Assembly (NCBI RefSeq): GCF_039544265.1
Contig: NZ_BAABLI010000031.1
Location: 1 to 64,000 of the forward strand
Direction of reading: 5' to 3'
Length of the DNA: 64,000 nt
DNA from: Corallincola platygyrae
GTDB lineage: Bacteria > Pseudomonadota > Gammaproteobacteria > Enterobacterales > Neiellaceae
Within the stretch, counting starts at the first letter, position 1. The number at the start of each line of letters is the position of its first letter. The translations under genes and the position numbers were made by a program. Shown here in pieces: positions 45,936 to 55,141 of the stretch. The notes under the pieces were generated by a model. That model made no database searches. It saw only the letters and a program-made list of their open reading frames with translations, and was not told the DNA's origin.

Positions 45936-46052
45936 CGACGTCAGGAGCTAAATGAGATTTATTATTAGGAGGCAGAAGTCTAACACGCTCCTTTTCATGC
46001 ATCATCTTCGAATCGACTTCTTGCAATCGAATTCTTTCAATCAAAAATGAAA

Positions 46053-46093
46053 CACAAAAAAGGCGCCCTCATTCCAATGGAATGCTGGGCGCC
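46053..46093 (-). terminator. Terminator downstream of the alpha-amylase gene
   Basis: GGCGCCC, an inner CATTCC/GGAATG stem and GGGCGCC form a long hairpin (46062-46093), with an A-tract that becomes a T-tract on the minus strand. A second small stem, AGGGCC/GGCCCT at 46113-46129, lies between it and the stop codon. Confidence 0.85.
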
Positions 46094-46138
46094 AAAACAA
46101 AGGGAATGGCCAGGGCCATAAGGGCCCTTTGGTTTTAC

Positions 46139-48016
46139 TTAAAAGTTATGAATGCTTACTGGCTCACTTACGCTGCGCTTGAATACATTCACTTTACCGC
46201 ACTGAGCGAAATGGTTGCCTGAAGCATATGGAGCGCCAGATTGGGCTACATCAGCTTCCCAGCCTGGACCGTTACTGATGTAGGTTTTCAGCTCAAACCA
46301 AACGCCGTCAACCGCCTTGCTACAATCCATTTCAACGTCGAGCATCCAGTAGTGGGCGCCATAGACGTTCAGCACTTCAACACCGTAGCCATCAACTGCG
46401 ACAGTTTTTTCTGCACCCCAGTCAGCAGGCCATTGGTCGATAGTCCAGTCAGCTGCTGAACCTTCAGCCGCGCTGCTTTGGCCTGACTCAGTGCCATACC
46501 AGTCGAGGTAGCTGTCATTCGCTTTCCAAGGAGCCGTAGTCTCATTCTTCAGGTTCAAATGACGAATAGGCATCGCACAGGCGTAGTTGGTTTCAGTACA
46601 GTTGCGACCCAATACGTTCGCCGCGTAAGTGTGGTCGATACCACCACGGATAAACATATCCTGACCAGATTCAGTCTGACCTTCTACCAGGATAACAGTA
46701 CGCTGCCAGTCTCCAGGTTGGTCGCCTTTGGTCCAGATAGCCCAGTCAGTGCCTGAAGCAGTCACAGACCAACCTGTGCCACTTGGGCTCCAGTTTTTGT
46801 TACCCATCTTCATTGCCAGCTTGTCGCCAATATAGGCAGCATAAAGGCCCTGCTCAGCACGCTCGATTGAGATAGAAGAATCTGAGTGCAGACCTGCGTC
46901 ACGACGCACCTGCATCAGTTGTTTGATCTGCTCGCCCAAACCCCAATCGAAGTAGTGAGCCCAATAGACTGAAGGCACACCTGGGTGAGTCAGAATGTAG
47001 GCATATGCCTGCATCACCTTGTCACAAGGTACCGGCCAATGGCTTTGACCGTTACCACACATCTCACTTGGGCCCGTATCGTGGTTATCAACAAAGGTCA
47101 CTGAGCGGCTTGGCCAAGCACCAATCGTCCCCTGTGGATTGCCGTTACCATCGGTCAGGTGGCTGTAGTCATAGGTTTCCAGAACCTTGTTCAGAATACC
47201 TTTGGTTGTGAAATCGAATACGGCGCTGTTACCGCCAGTCGAATCAACCCAGTCGATCTGAAGTTGACGATGGCTGTCAGGATATTCACCGCCGAAGAAG
47301 CAACCTTCGCCGTTATAACAAAGCGATGTCCAGTACTCACCAACACTGAAATAAGGTGACGTGGCGTTGTTGTATTCACCGTTGTAGCCACCCCAGTAAC
47401 CTTTGACATAGTCGTAGCGCCAGCCATCGAAGCCTACGCCTTTGAGTACTGTGTTCATCCAGGTTTTCAGGCTATCGCGAACATAGAATTGGCTGTGGTC
47501 AATATCACGGGCCGCATCGTAGCCACCGCCTGAGTCAGCCGCACCACGTGTACCGGTGCAGTTTGAGCCCGGCGCACCCCACGCCTCGTCATCCGACGTA
47601 ATTGCGTCATGACCCCAGTCAGGGTTTACGAAATCACACCAGCTGCCACTGCCGTTACGGTGGTTGATAACGATATCAGCAATCGCTTTGATACCCTTAC
47701 CATGCAAGGCTGCGATCAGGTCTCGCAGATCCTGTTCAGTACCATAGTTTGAGTTCAGGTTGTTGTACTGTTCAGGCAGGTAGCCTTCAAGTGAGCCAGC
47801 CTGTGATGCAGGCGGCAACCAGACCATATCGAAGCCCGCGTCAGATAGCTCATTAACTTGATGACCGACCTGTTGATACCAGTCGCCAGAGGATGCAGAG
47901 TGCCAGTGAAAACCTTGGATCATGACATCGTCATTGTTCTCTGAAACGGCGGCATGCGCTGAAGAGGCAAACGCCATCGCTACAGCTGCAGAGAGCAGAT
48001 GCTTATTCAATTTCAT
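46139..48016 (-). CDS. Secreted alpha-amylase, GH13 family
   Basis: A 625-residue exported starch-hydrolysing enzyme with a signal peptide (about 1-22, ending SSAHA). The GH13 TIM barrel (about 28-420) has D202 nucleophile (GWRYDYVKG), E227 acid/base (SVGEYW) and D313 (VDNHD). The barrel sequence resembles the plant-like or G4-amylase branches. The last 180 residues form an extra beta-rich domain with Cys/Trp residues that may bind starch. AGGA lies eight bases before the ATG. A CRP-like site lies about 112 bases upstream. Confidence 0.93.
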   Translation of the reverse strand: MKLNKHLLSAAVAMAFASSAHAAVSENNDDVMIQGFHWHSASSGDWYQQVGHQVNELSDAGFDMVWLPPASQAGSLEGYLPEQYNNLNSNYGTEQDLRDLIAALHGKGIKAIADIVINHRNGSGSWCDFVNPDWGHDAITSDDEAWGAPGSNCTGTRGAADSGGGYDAARDIDHSQFYVRDSLKTWMNTVLKGVGFDGWRYDYVKGYWGGYNGEYNNATSPYFSVGEYWTSLCYNGEGCFFGGEYPDSHRQLQIDWVDSTGGNSAVFDFTTKGILNKVLETYDYSHLTDGNGNPQGTIGAWPSRSVTFVDNHDTGPSEMCGNGQSHWPVPCDKVMQAYAYILTHPGVPSVYWAHYFDWGLGEQIKQLMQVRRDAGLHSDSSISIERAEQGLYAAYIGDKLAMKMGNKNWSPSGTGWSVTASGTDWAIWTKGDQPGDWQRTVILVEGQTESGQDMFIRGGIDHTYAANVLGRNCTETNYACAMPIRHLNLKNETTAPWKANDSYLDWYGTESGQSSAAEGSAADWTIDQWPADWGAEKTVAVDGYGVEVLNVYGAHYWMLDVEMDCSKAVDGVWFELKTYISNGPGWEADVAQSGAPYASGNHFAQCGKVNVFKRSVSEPVSIHNF

Positions 48017-48072
48017 CAGATTGTCCTGTTGTAGTGTTAAGAGTAAGCGTGTTCTAATTAACTTATTGTTAT

Positions 48073-48095
48073 CGGTTTCATAACATTTGAAACCG
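48073..48095. promoter_or_regulatory. Inverted repeat upstream of the amylase gene
   Basis: CGGTTTCA (48073-48080), a seven-base loop and TGAAACCG (48088-48095), a perfect eight-base dyad 57 bases upstream of the amylase start. It is a possible operator for an unidentified sugar regulator. Confidence 0.5.
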
Positions 48096-48127
48096 GGGCT
48101 AGAATGCGGTCAAAAATGAAACAATTC

Positions 48128-48143
48128 AGTGATCGTTATCACA
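48128..48143. promoter_or_regulatory. CRP-binding site between amylase and uvrA
   Basis: AGTGA-TCGTTA-TCACA matches the CRP consensus TGTGA-N6-TCACA at nine of ten positions. It lies about 112 bases upstream of the amylase start and fits catabolite control of starch degradation. Confidence 0.75.
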
Positions 48144-48153
48144 TCCGACCATA

Positions 48154-48177
48154 TTGGCGTCAATTTATTGACGTCAA
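48154..48177. promoter_or_regulatory. Eleven-base inverted repeat between amylase and uvrA
   Basis: TTGGCGTCAAT (48154-48164) and ATTGACGTCAA (48167-48177), 10 of 11 pairs with a two-base spacer. A second palindrome, GATCCGAACGGATC, is at 48203-48216. Both may be operator or promoter parts of uvrA. I see no CTGT-N8-ACAG LexA-type box here. Confidence 0.5.
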
Positions 48178-48286
48178 TCAAATTACGCTTCACACCCAGA
48201 TTGATCCGAACGGATCTAATACAGGTAATACCGATAAAAATGTGCGATGCTACGCGTTTGTCTGCTTGGTATCCGAATACGCTTCT

Positions 48287-51109
48287 ATGGATAAAATTGA
48301 GATCCGCGGTGCCCGCACCCACAACCTGAAAAACATCAGTCTCACCCTGCCCCGAGACAAGTTAATTGTGATCACCGGCCTGTCTGGCTCGGGCAAATCG
48401 TCGCTGGCATTCGATACCCTTTATGCGGAAGGGCAGCGTCGCTATGTAGAATCACTGTCTGCCTACGCCCGCCAGTTCTTATCCTTGATGGAAAAGCCGG
48501 ATGTGGATGCCATTGAGGGGCTGTCCCCCGCTATTTCCATCGAGCAGAAATCGACGTCCCACAATCCGCGTTCGACCGTGGGAACCATTACCGAGATCTA
48601 CGATTACCTGCGCCTGCTGTTCGCCCGTGTTGGTGAGCCTCGCTGTCCGGTACATGACGCTCCGCTGGCGGCTCAGACGGTCAGTCAGATGGTGGACCAC
48701 GTACTGGCGCAACCGGAAGGCAGTAAATTGATGCTGCTTGCGCCCGTCGTTCAGGAGCGTAAAGGCGAGCACACCAAAGTTTTAGAAGGGCTCGCAGCCC
48801 AAGGCTTTATTCGTGCCCGAATTGACGGTGAAGTATGTGACTTGAGCGATCCACCGGTACTGGAGCTGCAGAAGAAACACACCATCGAGGTGATTGTTGA
48901 CCGCTTTAAAGTTCGTGCAGACCTACAACAACGATTGGCCGAATCATTCGAAACGGCGCTTGAGCTTTGTAACGGCAACGCCAAAGTTGCCTGGATGGAT
49001 GAGCCTGAGAAAGAAGAGCTGATTTTTTCAGCCAATTTCGCCTGTCCGCACTGTGGCTACTCCATCGCGGAACTGGAGCCTCGCCTGTTCAGTTTTAACA
49101 ATCCCGCAGGTGCCTGCCCGACCTGTGATGGCTTGGGTACCCAGCAGTTTTTTGATCCTGACAGAATCATCACTAACCCAGATCTGTCTCTGGCTGGCGG
49201 AGCGATACGAGGTTGGGACAAACGTAACTTCTACTACTACCAGATGCTCAACTCTCTGGCGGAGCATTTTGGTTTCGAACTGGATATCCCGTTCAAAGAT
49301 CTCACCGACAATGCCAAAGATGTACTGCTCAACGGCAGTGGCAAACAGGAGATCGAATTCAAATACCTCAATGATCGCGGCGACATAGTGATCCGCCGTC
49401 ATCCGTTCGAGGGGATCGCCAACAATTTCTCGCGCCGCTATCGCGAAACTGAATCAAGTTCAGTCCGTGAAGAGCTGGCCAAATATATCAGCCACAAACC
49501 CTGTCGCAGCTGTGGTGGCACGCGTTTGCGCCAGGAAGCTCGTCACGTATTTGTAAACCAGACCAACCTGCCTGAAGTCGTTGAACACTCTATTGGCGAC
49601 TGCCTGGAGTTCTTCAAGAACCTGGCTCTCGGAGGCCAAAAAGCCAAGATCGGTGAGAAGATCCTGAAGGAGATCATCGACCGCCTCACCTTCCTGGTGA
49701 ACGTTGGCCTTAACTATCTGACCCTGTCCCGCTCTGCTGAAACTCTGTCCGGCGGCGAGGCACAGCGAATTCGTCTGGCCAGCCAGATTGGCGCTGGTTT
49801 AGTGGGGGTCATGTATGTGTTGGATGAACCATCCATTGGTCTCCACCAGCGCGATAACGAACGCCTGCTAAAAACCCTCAACCACCTGCGCGATCTGGGT
49901 AATACGGTGATCGTAGTGGAGCATGATGAGGACGCTATCCGGTGCGCGGACTATATCGTTGATATCGGTCCTGGCGCAGGTGTCCACGGCGGCGAAGTGA
50001 TCGCAGATGGTTCTCTGGACGACATTATGTCCAGCGATAAGTCGCTGACCGGAAAATACCTCTCTGGCGAAGTCAAAATTGAGGTACCAGAGACTCGTAC
50101 ACCACACAAGGAGCAATGGCTGACCCTGTCTGGCGCCACCGGCAATAACCTGAAGCAAGTTGATCTGACCCTGCCAATCGGCCTGATGACCTGTGTGACA
50201 GGCGTTTCTGGCTCAGGTAAATCAACACTGATTAATGACACGCTGTTCCGTATCGCTCACCGCGAACTCAACGGCGCAACCACAGGTGAGCCTGCCCCCT
50301 ACACTGAAATTGAGGGCATGGACCAGTTGGATAAGGTAGTGGATATCGACCAGAGCCCGATTGGTCGAACCCCGCGCTCAAATCCAGCGACCTATACAGG
50401 TATCTTTACGCCTATTCGCGAACTGTTTGCTGCCACCCAGGAAGCTCGCTCCCGCGGTTACAAACCGGGTCGTTTCAGCTTTAACGTCAAAGGCGGTCGC
50501 TGTGAGGCCTGCCAAGGGGATGGCGTGATCAAGGTTGAAATGCACTTCCTACCGGATGTGTATGTGCCTTGTGATGTCTGTAAAGGCAAACGTTACAACC
50601 GCGAAACACTCGAAGTGCGGTACAAAGGCAAAACCATCGACGAAGTGCTGCAGATGACGGTGGAAGATGCGAGAGAGTTCTTTGATGCGGTACCAGCGAT
50701 CGCACGTAAACTGCAGACCCTGATGGATGTGGGACTGAGTTATATCCGCCTGGGACAATCTGCGACCACCCTGTCCGGTGGTGAAGCGCAGCGAGTGAAG
50801 CTGGCCAAAGAGCTGTCTAAAAGGGATACAGGCAAAACCCTCTACATCCTGGATGAGCCCACCACAGGCCTGCATTTCCACGATATTCAGCATCTGCTGG
50901 ATGTACTGCATCGACTCCGTGACCATGGCAACACCGTGGTCATCATCGAGCATAACCTGGACGTCATTAAAACCGCAGACTGGATCGTAGATTTGGGACC
51001 AGAGGGCGGCTCAGGTGGCGGTCAGATCCTGACCAGCGGGACACCTGAGCAGGTAGCCGAACACGAGAACTCCCACACCGCACGGTTCCTGAAACCTATG
51101 CTCGGCTGA
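48287..51109 (+). CDS. uvrA: Excinuclease ABC subunit A (UvrA)
   Basis: A 940-residue DNA damage-recognition ATPase of nucleotide-excision repair. It has two ABC modules: Walker A GLSGSGKSS and GVSGSGKST, each with an LSGGEAQR signature, and the two zinc-finger CxxC sets (CPHC/CPTC region and CEAC/CDVC region). The frame opens 61 codons earlier at 48104, but that stretch holds the CRP site and palindromes and is not conserved UvrA. The MDKIEIRGARTHNLKN start at 48287 is the family start. Its ribosome site is weak. Confidence 0.96.
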   Translation: MDKIEIRGARTHNLKNISLTLPRDKLIVITGLSGSGKSSLAFDTLYAEGQRRYVESLSAYARQFLSLMEKPDVDAIEGLSPAISIEQKSTSHNPRSTVGTITEIYDYLRLLFARVGEPRCPVHDAPLAAQTVSQMVDHVLAQPEGSKLMLLAPVVQERKGEHTKVLEGLAAQGFIRARIDGEVCDLSDPPVLELQKKHTIEVIVDRFKVRADLQQRLAESFETALELCNGNAKVAWMDEPEKEELIFSANFACPHCGYSIAELEPRLFSFNNPAGACPTCDGLGTQQFFDPDRIITNPDLSLAGGAIRGWDKRNFYYYQMLNSLAEHFGFELDIPFKDLTDNAKDVLLNGSGKQEIEFKYLNDRGDIVIRRHPFEGIANNFSRRYRETESSSVREELAKYISHKPCRSCGGTRLRQEARHVFVNQTNLPEVVEHSIGDCLEFFKNLALGGQKAKIGEKILKEIIDRLTFLVNVGLNYLTLSRSAETLSGGEAQRIRLASQIGAGLVGVMYVLDEPSIGLHQRDNERLLKTLNHLRDLGNTVIVVEHDEDAIRCADYIVDIGPGAGVHGGEVIADGSLDDIMSSDKSLTGKYLSGEVKIEVPETRTPHKEQWLTLSGATGNNLKQVDLTLPIGLMTCVTGVSGSGKSTLINDTLFRIAHRELNGATTGEPAPYTEIEGMDQLDKVVDIDQSPIGRTPRSNPATYTGIFTPIRELFAATQEARSRGYKPGRFSFNVKGGRCEACQGDGVIKVEMHFLPDVYVPCDVCKGKRYNRETLEVRYKGKTIDEVLQMTVEDAREFFDAVPAIARKLQTLMDVGLSYIRLGQSATTLSGGEAQRVKLAKELSKRDTGKTLYILDEPTTGLHFHDIQHLLDVLHRLRDHGNTVVIIEHNLDVIKTADWIVDLGPEGGSGGGQILTSGTPEQVAEHENSHTARFLKPMLG

Positions 51110-51131
51110 TACGGCGTCAATCAGGCACAGC

Positions 51132-51159
51132 AAAAGGGCGGTATTTACCGCCCTTTTTT
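51132..51159 (+). terminator. Terminator after uvrA
   Basis: AAAAGGGCGGTA and TACCGCCCTTTT pair almost without spacer, and a T-tract follows. It also works on the minus strand for the convergent 102-residue gene. Confidence 0.88.
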
Positions 51160-51186
51160 GTACCCATGACCTTCAAACCGCTCTCT

Positions 51187-51495
51187 TTAGCGGTTCGGCT
51201 CTAACTTCAAGCCTTCACTTGGTAAAGTGCTGCTGAGTGGCGCGCCGATACCTGAAATAGGCGGCGTAAACTGACTGTTAAGCATGTGCGCCAAATGCTT
51301 GAGGTGACCGCGTACATGGTCATCCACCACCATCTTGTCGGTAAAGGCGACATTCTCCAATGCGCTGGCCAATCTGCGAGCACTTTCCGGGGACATTTCT
51401 TTTAACTGATTGGCCATCAGTTGTTGTGCTACTTCAATAGCGGTCAGGCGTCGATGCACGGCGTTTAGCTCGTGTTGCAGGTCAAGATCGCTCAT
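51187..51495 (-). CDS. Hypothetical 102-residue protein
   Basis: A 102-residue, mostly helical protein with a coiled-coil-like N-terminus (LNAVHRRLTAIEVAQQLMANQL), and no signal peptide or known motif that I recognise. It is convergent with uvrA across the shared terminator. No function can be given. Confidence 0.6.
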   Translation of the reverse strand: MSDLDLQHELNAVHRRLTAIEVAQQLMANQLKEMSPESARRLASALENVAFTDKMVVDDHVRGHLKHLAHMLNSQFTPPISGIGAPLSSTLPSEGLKLEPNR

Positions 51496-51678
51496 TCGGT
51501 GCTCCCATCGTTGAATTCTTTACATTCGATTGGCTATCGAGTTCTGTGATGTTACCTAAAGGATTGAATATAAAAACGTTAGCTGACGAACAGTTTTACA
51601 GAAAATTATTTGCAGCTGTATGAATAACCCAGTCAACTTACTGATTGTCCACCAAATTCTTTATACAGGTTATTTACC

Positions 51679-54300
51679 ATGATCAGGAGTGCCAGCCACG
51701 AGTGGCGGTCGGAAGATCTACTGGCGTCGTTTGTTGCGACCAATCAGTTAGGTCAGGGAACGACCCTCGTACAGGTCTTCAGCAATGACAACGAGCATGT
51801 GCTGAAGCAGGCCCTGCGCGCTGTGCACACCCAACTACCCAATGCGACGGTTATCGGCTGTAGTGCTTATGGTTTTATCCGCGGCGATAAACGTGAGCTG
51901 GAAGGCACCCTGCTCAGTTTTACTCAGTTTGAGTCAACCCACCTGCACGGTGCCAGCCTGCCTATAGCTAGCGACAGCTATTCCGCCGGTCAGGATCTGG
52001 CAAAAACCCTGGTGCACCAGGACACCAAGGCAATGATTCTGTTTGCCGATCCGGTTGCCGGTGACGTCGAGACTCTACTCAAAGGGATCGCCTCAATCGC
52101 ACCCCAGGTTATGGTCGCTGGTGGCTTGTCTGCGGATCATTTTGACTTCAGCGGTACTCGCACCCTTCTGGGCCAGGAGATATTAACGAACCAGGTGACA
52201 GGTGTAAGTCTGAGCGGCGAACAATTGCATCTGTGTAATCACCATTGCTTTGGCTGGCGGCCGGTAGGCAAGCCCATGACCATCACTAAGGTCGATGGCA
52301 GCCGTGTCTATCAGATCGATAACGAGTCGGCTCAAATCATTTTTAACAGGTATCTGGGGGCAGATGCCTGTCAGCAGATAAAAAACCATGCTATCGACTT
52401 CCCACTGCTGATTGAACGGGGAGATATGGCGATCGCCCGAGCACCAATGCAGCAGCATGGGGATGGCTCTATCAGCTTTGCAGGTAACTTTCGCGCCGGG
52501 GACAAAGTCAGATTTGCTTACGGCGACAAGGGACAACTGGCCAGCATTACACGGGGCGCGATATCCAAACTCCCTCTTGAAGATGCTGAGGCACTGTTTG
52601 TGTACGGTTGCGCAGGCCGTAGTCATTACCTTGGCAACAGTGCTGAGTTGGAGCTGGAAGCGTTGTCGGATGCGCCTCATACCTGCGGTTTTTTTGCGTT
52701 TGGTGAGCTTTATCATCAGTTCGCACCACTGTTACTGAATCATACTCATACCTATCTGGCATTGTCTGAAACAAAGCCACTCAAGCTAAAACAACTTGAG
52801 CTTCAAACCGGTTCAAGCAATACCCAGGCAATGAGTGAAGCCGCCCTGTTCAACCTGATCCGAACCACCAGTGATGAGCTAACTGAGCTAAACAACCGAC
52901 TGGAAAGCAAAGTCGAAGAGAAGACCGAAGCACTGCATCGCCAATACTATCGTCACAGCATTACGGGCTTGCCTAATCGGCGTCAATTGCTGCGCGACAT
53001 GCGCCCTGACAGCCCTTTTATCCCTGCCAAACTTTGCCTGTTTAACATCGATGGTTTTCGACAGATAAATGACTTTTTTGGCAGCCACACAGGTGACCAG
53101 GTGCTGCTGAACATCAGCCAGAAACTGGAGCGCGTATTTGCCCAGTATCTGGATGATGACTACCTCAAACTATACAAACTACCTAGTGATGAGTTTGCCC
53201 TTGCAGGCACGGCAGAGATCGCCAATGCGCTGTTTCTGGAAGTCGCCGGCAAAATGGAGCGTGAAGTCGAGGGCTTTCCAATTCAGGTTGCCGACAGTCA
53301 TTTTGATATTCAGATAACGTGCGGCCTTGCCCTGCCATCCAGCACTGGTAGCGTACCCCAAGCCGACCAGCATGTATTACTGAGTCAGGCGGACCTTGCA
53401 TTACGTCAAGCCAGGCAGAGCCACAAAAACAGTGTTATCTATGAGGAGAACATGCCGATTCTGGCGGTGACCTCCCATAACCTGGCATGGACACGTAAGC
53501 TGAAAAAGGCGATCCGCGAACAGAGAGTGATCGCTTACTATCAACCTCTCTACGACCTCAGCTCGGGTCGTATATGCAACTATGAAGCGCTGGCCAGGGT
53601 CATTGATGAAGAAGGCAACATAGTTCCGCCGAACAGCTTCCTCGATGTTTCTAAAAAATCCCGTCTCTACCATCATATTACCCAAGCGGTACTAAACCAG
53701 TCGGTAGAACTATTTCGAGGCACCGGGGCCCGATTCTCGATAAATCTGACCTTGCAGGACCTTCGCCACCAGGAGACTCTGAGGAACATTTACCGTCTGG
53801 TAGAAGATCGACGACTAGCACAACAGATCACCTTTGAACTGGTTGAAAGTGATAGCTTTGAGGACTATGACCTGGTCCATGAATTCCTGACCAAGGTGAA
53901 GCAGTGTGGTTGCCGCGTTGCCATAGATGATTTTGGTGCCGGGTACGCCAGCTTTGAACGCTTGGCAACGCTGGAAGTGGATTACCTAAAGCTGGATGGC
54001 TCACTGATCAAGTCACTGGATATCGATCCGAAGATGGCTGAGGTCACCCGTACCATTGTTGAGTTTGCCACTCGCCTGAATATGCGTACCACGGCAGAGT
54101 TCGTTCACAACGAAGCTATTCACGACAAAGTGAAAGAGATGGGATTCCATATAGCGCAGGGCTTCCACCTGTCACACCCCATCCCCGCAGAACAAGTGAA
54201 AGCACAATTAGAGTGTCGACACGCAACCGAAGAAAGTATTACTGACGAACAATGTTCAGGCGATGACGGTTTTACCGACCCGGGTAATGTAACGGCCTAG
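51679..54300 (+). CDS. FIST-GGDEF-EAL signalling protein
   Basis: An 873-residue cytoplasmic c-di-GMP protein. A FIST N and C sensor part (about 1-375) binds small ligands in related proteins. A GGDEF-like domain (about 420-590) has a degenerate signature LPSDEFAL near residue 501. The EAL domain (about 600-850) keeps the EAL motif at about 634 and the IDDFGAGY (about 750), LKLDGSLI and QGFHLS motifs. It is probably a phosphodiesterase with a regulatory GGDEF domain. The ligand is unknown. Confidence 0.86.
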   Translation: MIRSASHEWRSEDLLASFVATNQLGQGTTLVQVFSNDNEHVLKQALRAVHTQLPNATVIGCSAYGFIRGDKRELEGTLLSFTQFESTHLHGASLPIASDSYSAGQDLAKTLVHQDTKAMILFADPVAGDVETLLKGIASIAPQVMVAGGLSADHFDFSGTRTLLGQEILTNQVTGVSLSGEQLHLCNHHCFGWRPVGKPMTITKVDGSRVYQIDNESAQIIFNRYLGADACQQIKNHAIDFPLLIERGDMAIARAPMQQHGDGSISFAGNFRAGDKVRFAYGDKGQLASITRGAISKLPLEDAEALFVYGCAGRSHYLGNSAELELEALSDAPHTCGFFAFGELYHQFAPLLLNHTHTYLALSETKPLKLKQLELQTGSSNTQAMSEAALFNLIRTTSDELTELNNRLESKVEEKTEALHRQYYRHSITGLPNRRQLLRDMRPDSPFIPAKLCLFNIDGFRQINDFFGSHTGDQVLLNISQKLERVFAQYLDDDYLKLYKLPSDEFALAGTAEIANALFLEVAGKMEREVEGFPIQVADSHFDIQITCGLALPSSTGSVPQADQHVLLSQADLALRQARQSHKNSVIYEENMPILAVTSHNLAWTRKLKKAIREQRVIAYYQPLYDLSSGRICNYEALARVIDEEGNIVPPNSFLDVSKKSRLYHHITQAVLNQSVELFRGTGARFSINLTLQDLRHQETLRNIYRLVEDRRLAQQITFELVESDSFEDYDLVHEFLTKVKQCGCRVAIDDFGAGYASFERLATLEVDYLKLDGSLIKSLDIDPKMAEVTRTIVEFATRLNMRTTAEFVHNEAIHDKVKEMGFHIAQGFHLSHPIPAEQVKAQLECRHATEESITDEQCSGDDGFTDPGNVTA

Positions 54301-54333
54301 TTACTTAGACATTCGCCAATATGCTTACCTGAC

Positions 54334-54885
54334 TCAGTTAAGCTCGTCGTCCTGCCAGTATTTAGTGCCGCGAATGGTCGCTTGCAACGCCAGGCCACTC
54401 TCAGTCATTTGGTAGATTTCAATGTCCCCGATCACCGCCTTACCACTTGCTTGCCCACCGTCTTCACCCGCTTTAGCCGCTGCATCAGCTTCACCACCGA
54501 ACTCCCAGCCGCTCTCAATGAAAGAGTTCATGACTTTCTCGGTTTTAAAGATAAATACGGCTCGAAAATCTTTTACACCCAGGCCTAAACCTATGCCTGC
54601 CGTACCCATCTTCATATAGGTCTTCTTGCCAGAGCTGTTATTATTCACAACACCATAACCACCACCGACAGCGGCAATCAGCAAGTTGACATCAGCATTT
54701 TTAAACACCGCGTAGCCCGGTGCTGATTGCAGCTTCTGCTTTACGTCAGGCTTTGCCTCATAAAGGTCAGCAAGGGCTTTGTCATGCATCTTCATCACAT
54801 TGGCGCGTTGCTCTTCAACTGATTCAGCCCATACGGTTCCAATGCTTGTTACAAACAGCACCAGAGCCAACCACAAATTCTTCAT
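54334..54885 (-). CDS. SYLF (YSC84-like) lipid-binding protein
   Basis: A 183-residue exported protein with a signal peptide (about 1-20, ending TVWA) and a SYLF/YSC84-type lipid-binding domain, including GYAVFKNADVNLLIAAVGGGYGVV and the MKMGTAGIGLGLGVKDFRAVF core. SYLF proteins bind phosphoinositides in eukaryotes, and bacterial roles are little known. It is convergent with the FIST gene. Confidence 0.88.
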   Translation of the reverse strand: MKNLWLALVLFVTSIGTVWAESVEEQRANVMKMHDKALADLYEAKPDVKQKLQSAPGYAVFKNADVNLLIAAVGGGYGVVNNNSSGKKTYMKMGTAGIGLGLGVKDFRAVFIFKTEKVMNSFIESGWEFGGEADAAAKAGEDGGQASGKAVIGDIEIYQMTESGLALQATIRGTKYWQDDELN

Positions 54886-55141
54886 ATATTCCTCGCAGTA
54901 ACAGCAAGTTATCTGTTGTTACAAAGCTAGCTACCCGAGATAAAAGATCCAGTGAATTTGATTAAAAATTGGCACTGCATTGCACATTTCCTGTCTATTC
55001 CTGCGCCAATGTAACTTAACGTAACAGCTAGGTAACCCTCTGTTATTTAGTGTTTTTCGACTGTCCAAAAGTGATCTTGCGCAATTTTTTCCTGCTTCTA
55101 TTGCCTAGAATCGTCCGCAATTTCATTCAGTAGGAGTCGAC

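Noticed and set aside
48104..48286. A 61-codon N-terminal extension of UvrA
   Set aside because: It lies in the promoter region, includes a CRP site and palindromes, and the family start MDKIEIRGARTHNLKN at 48287 is clear.
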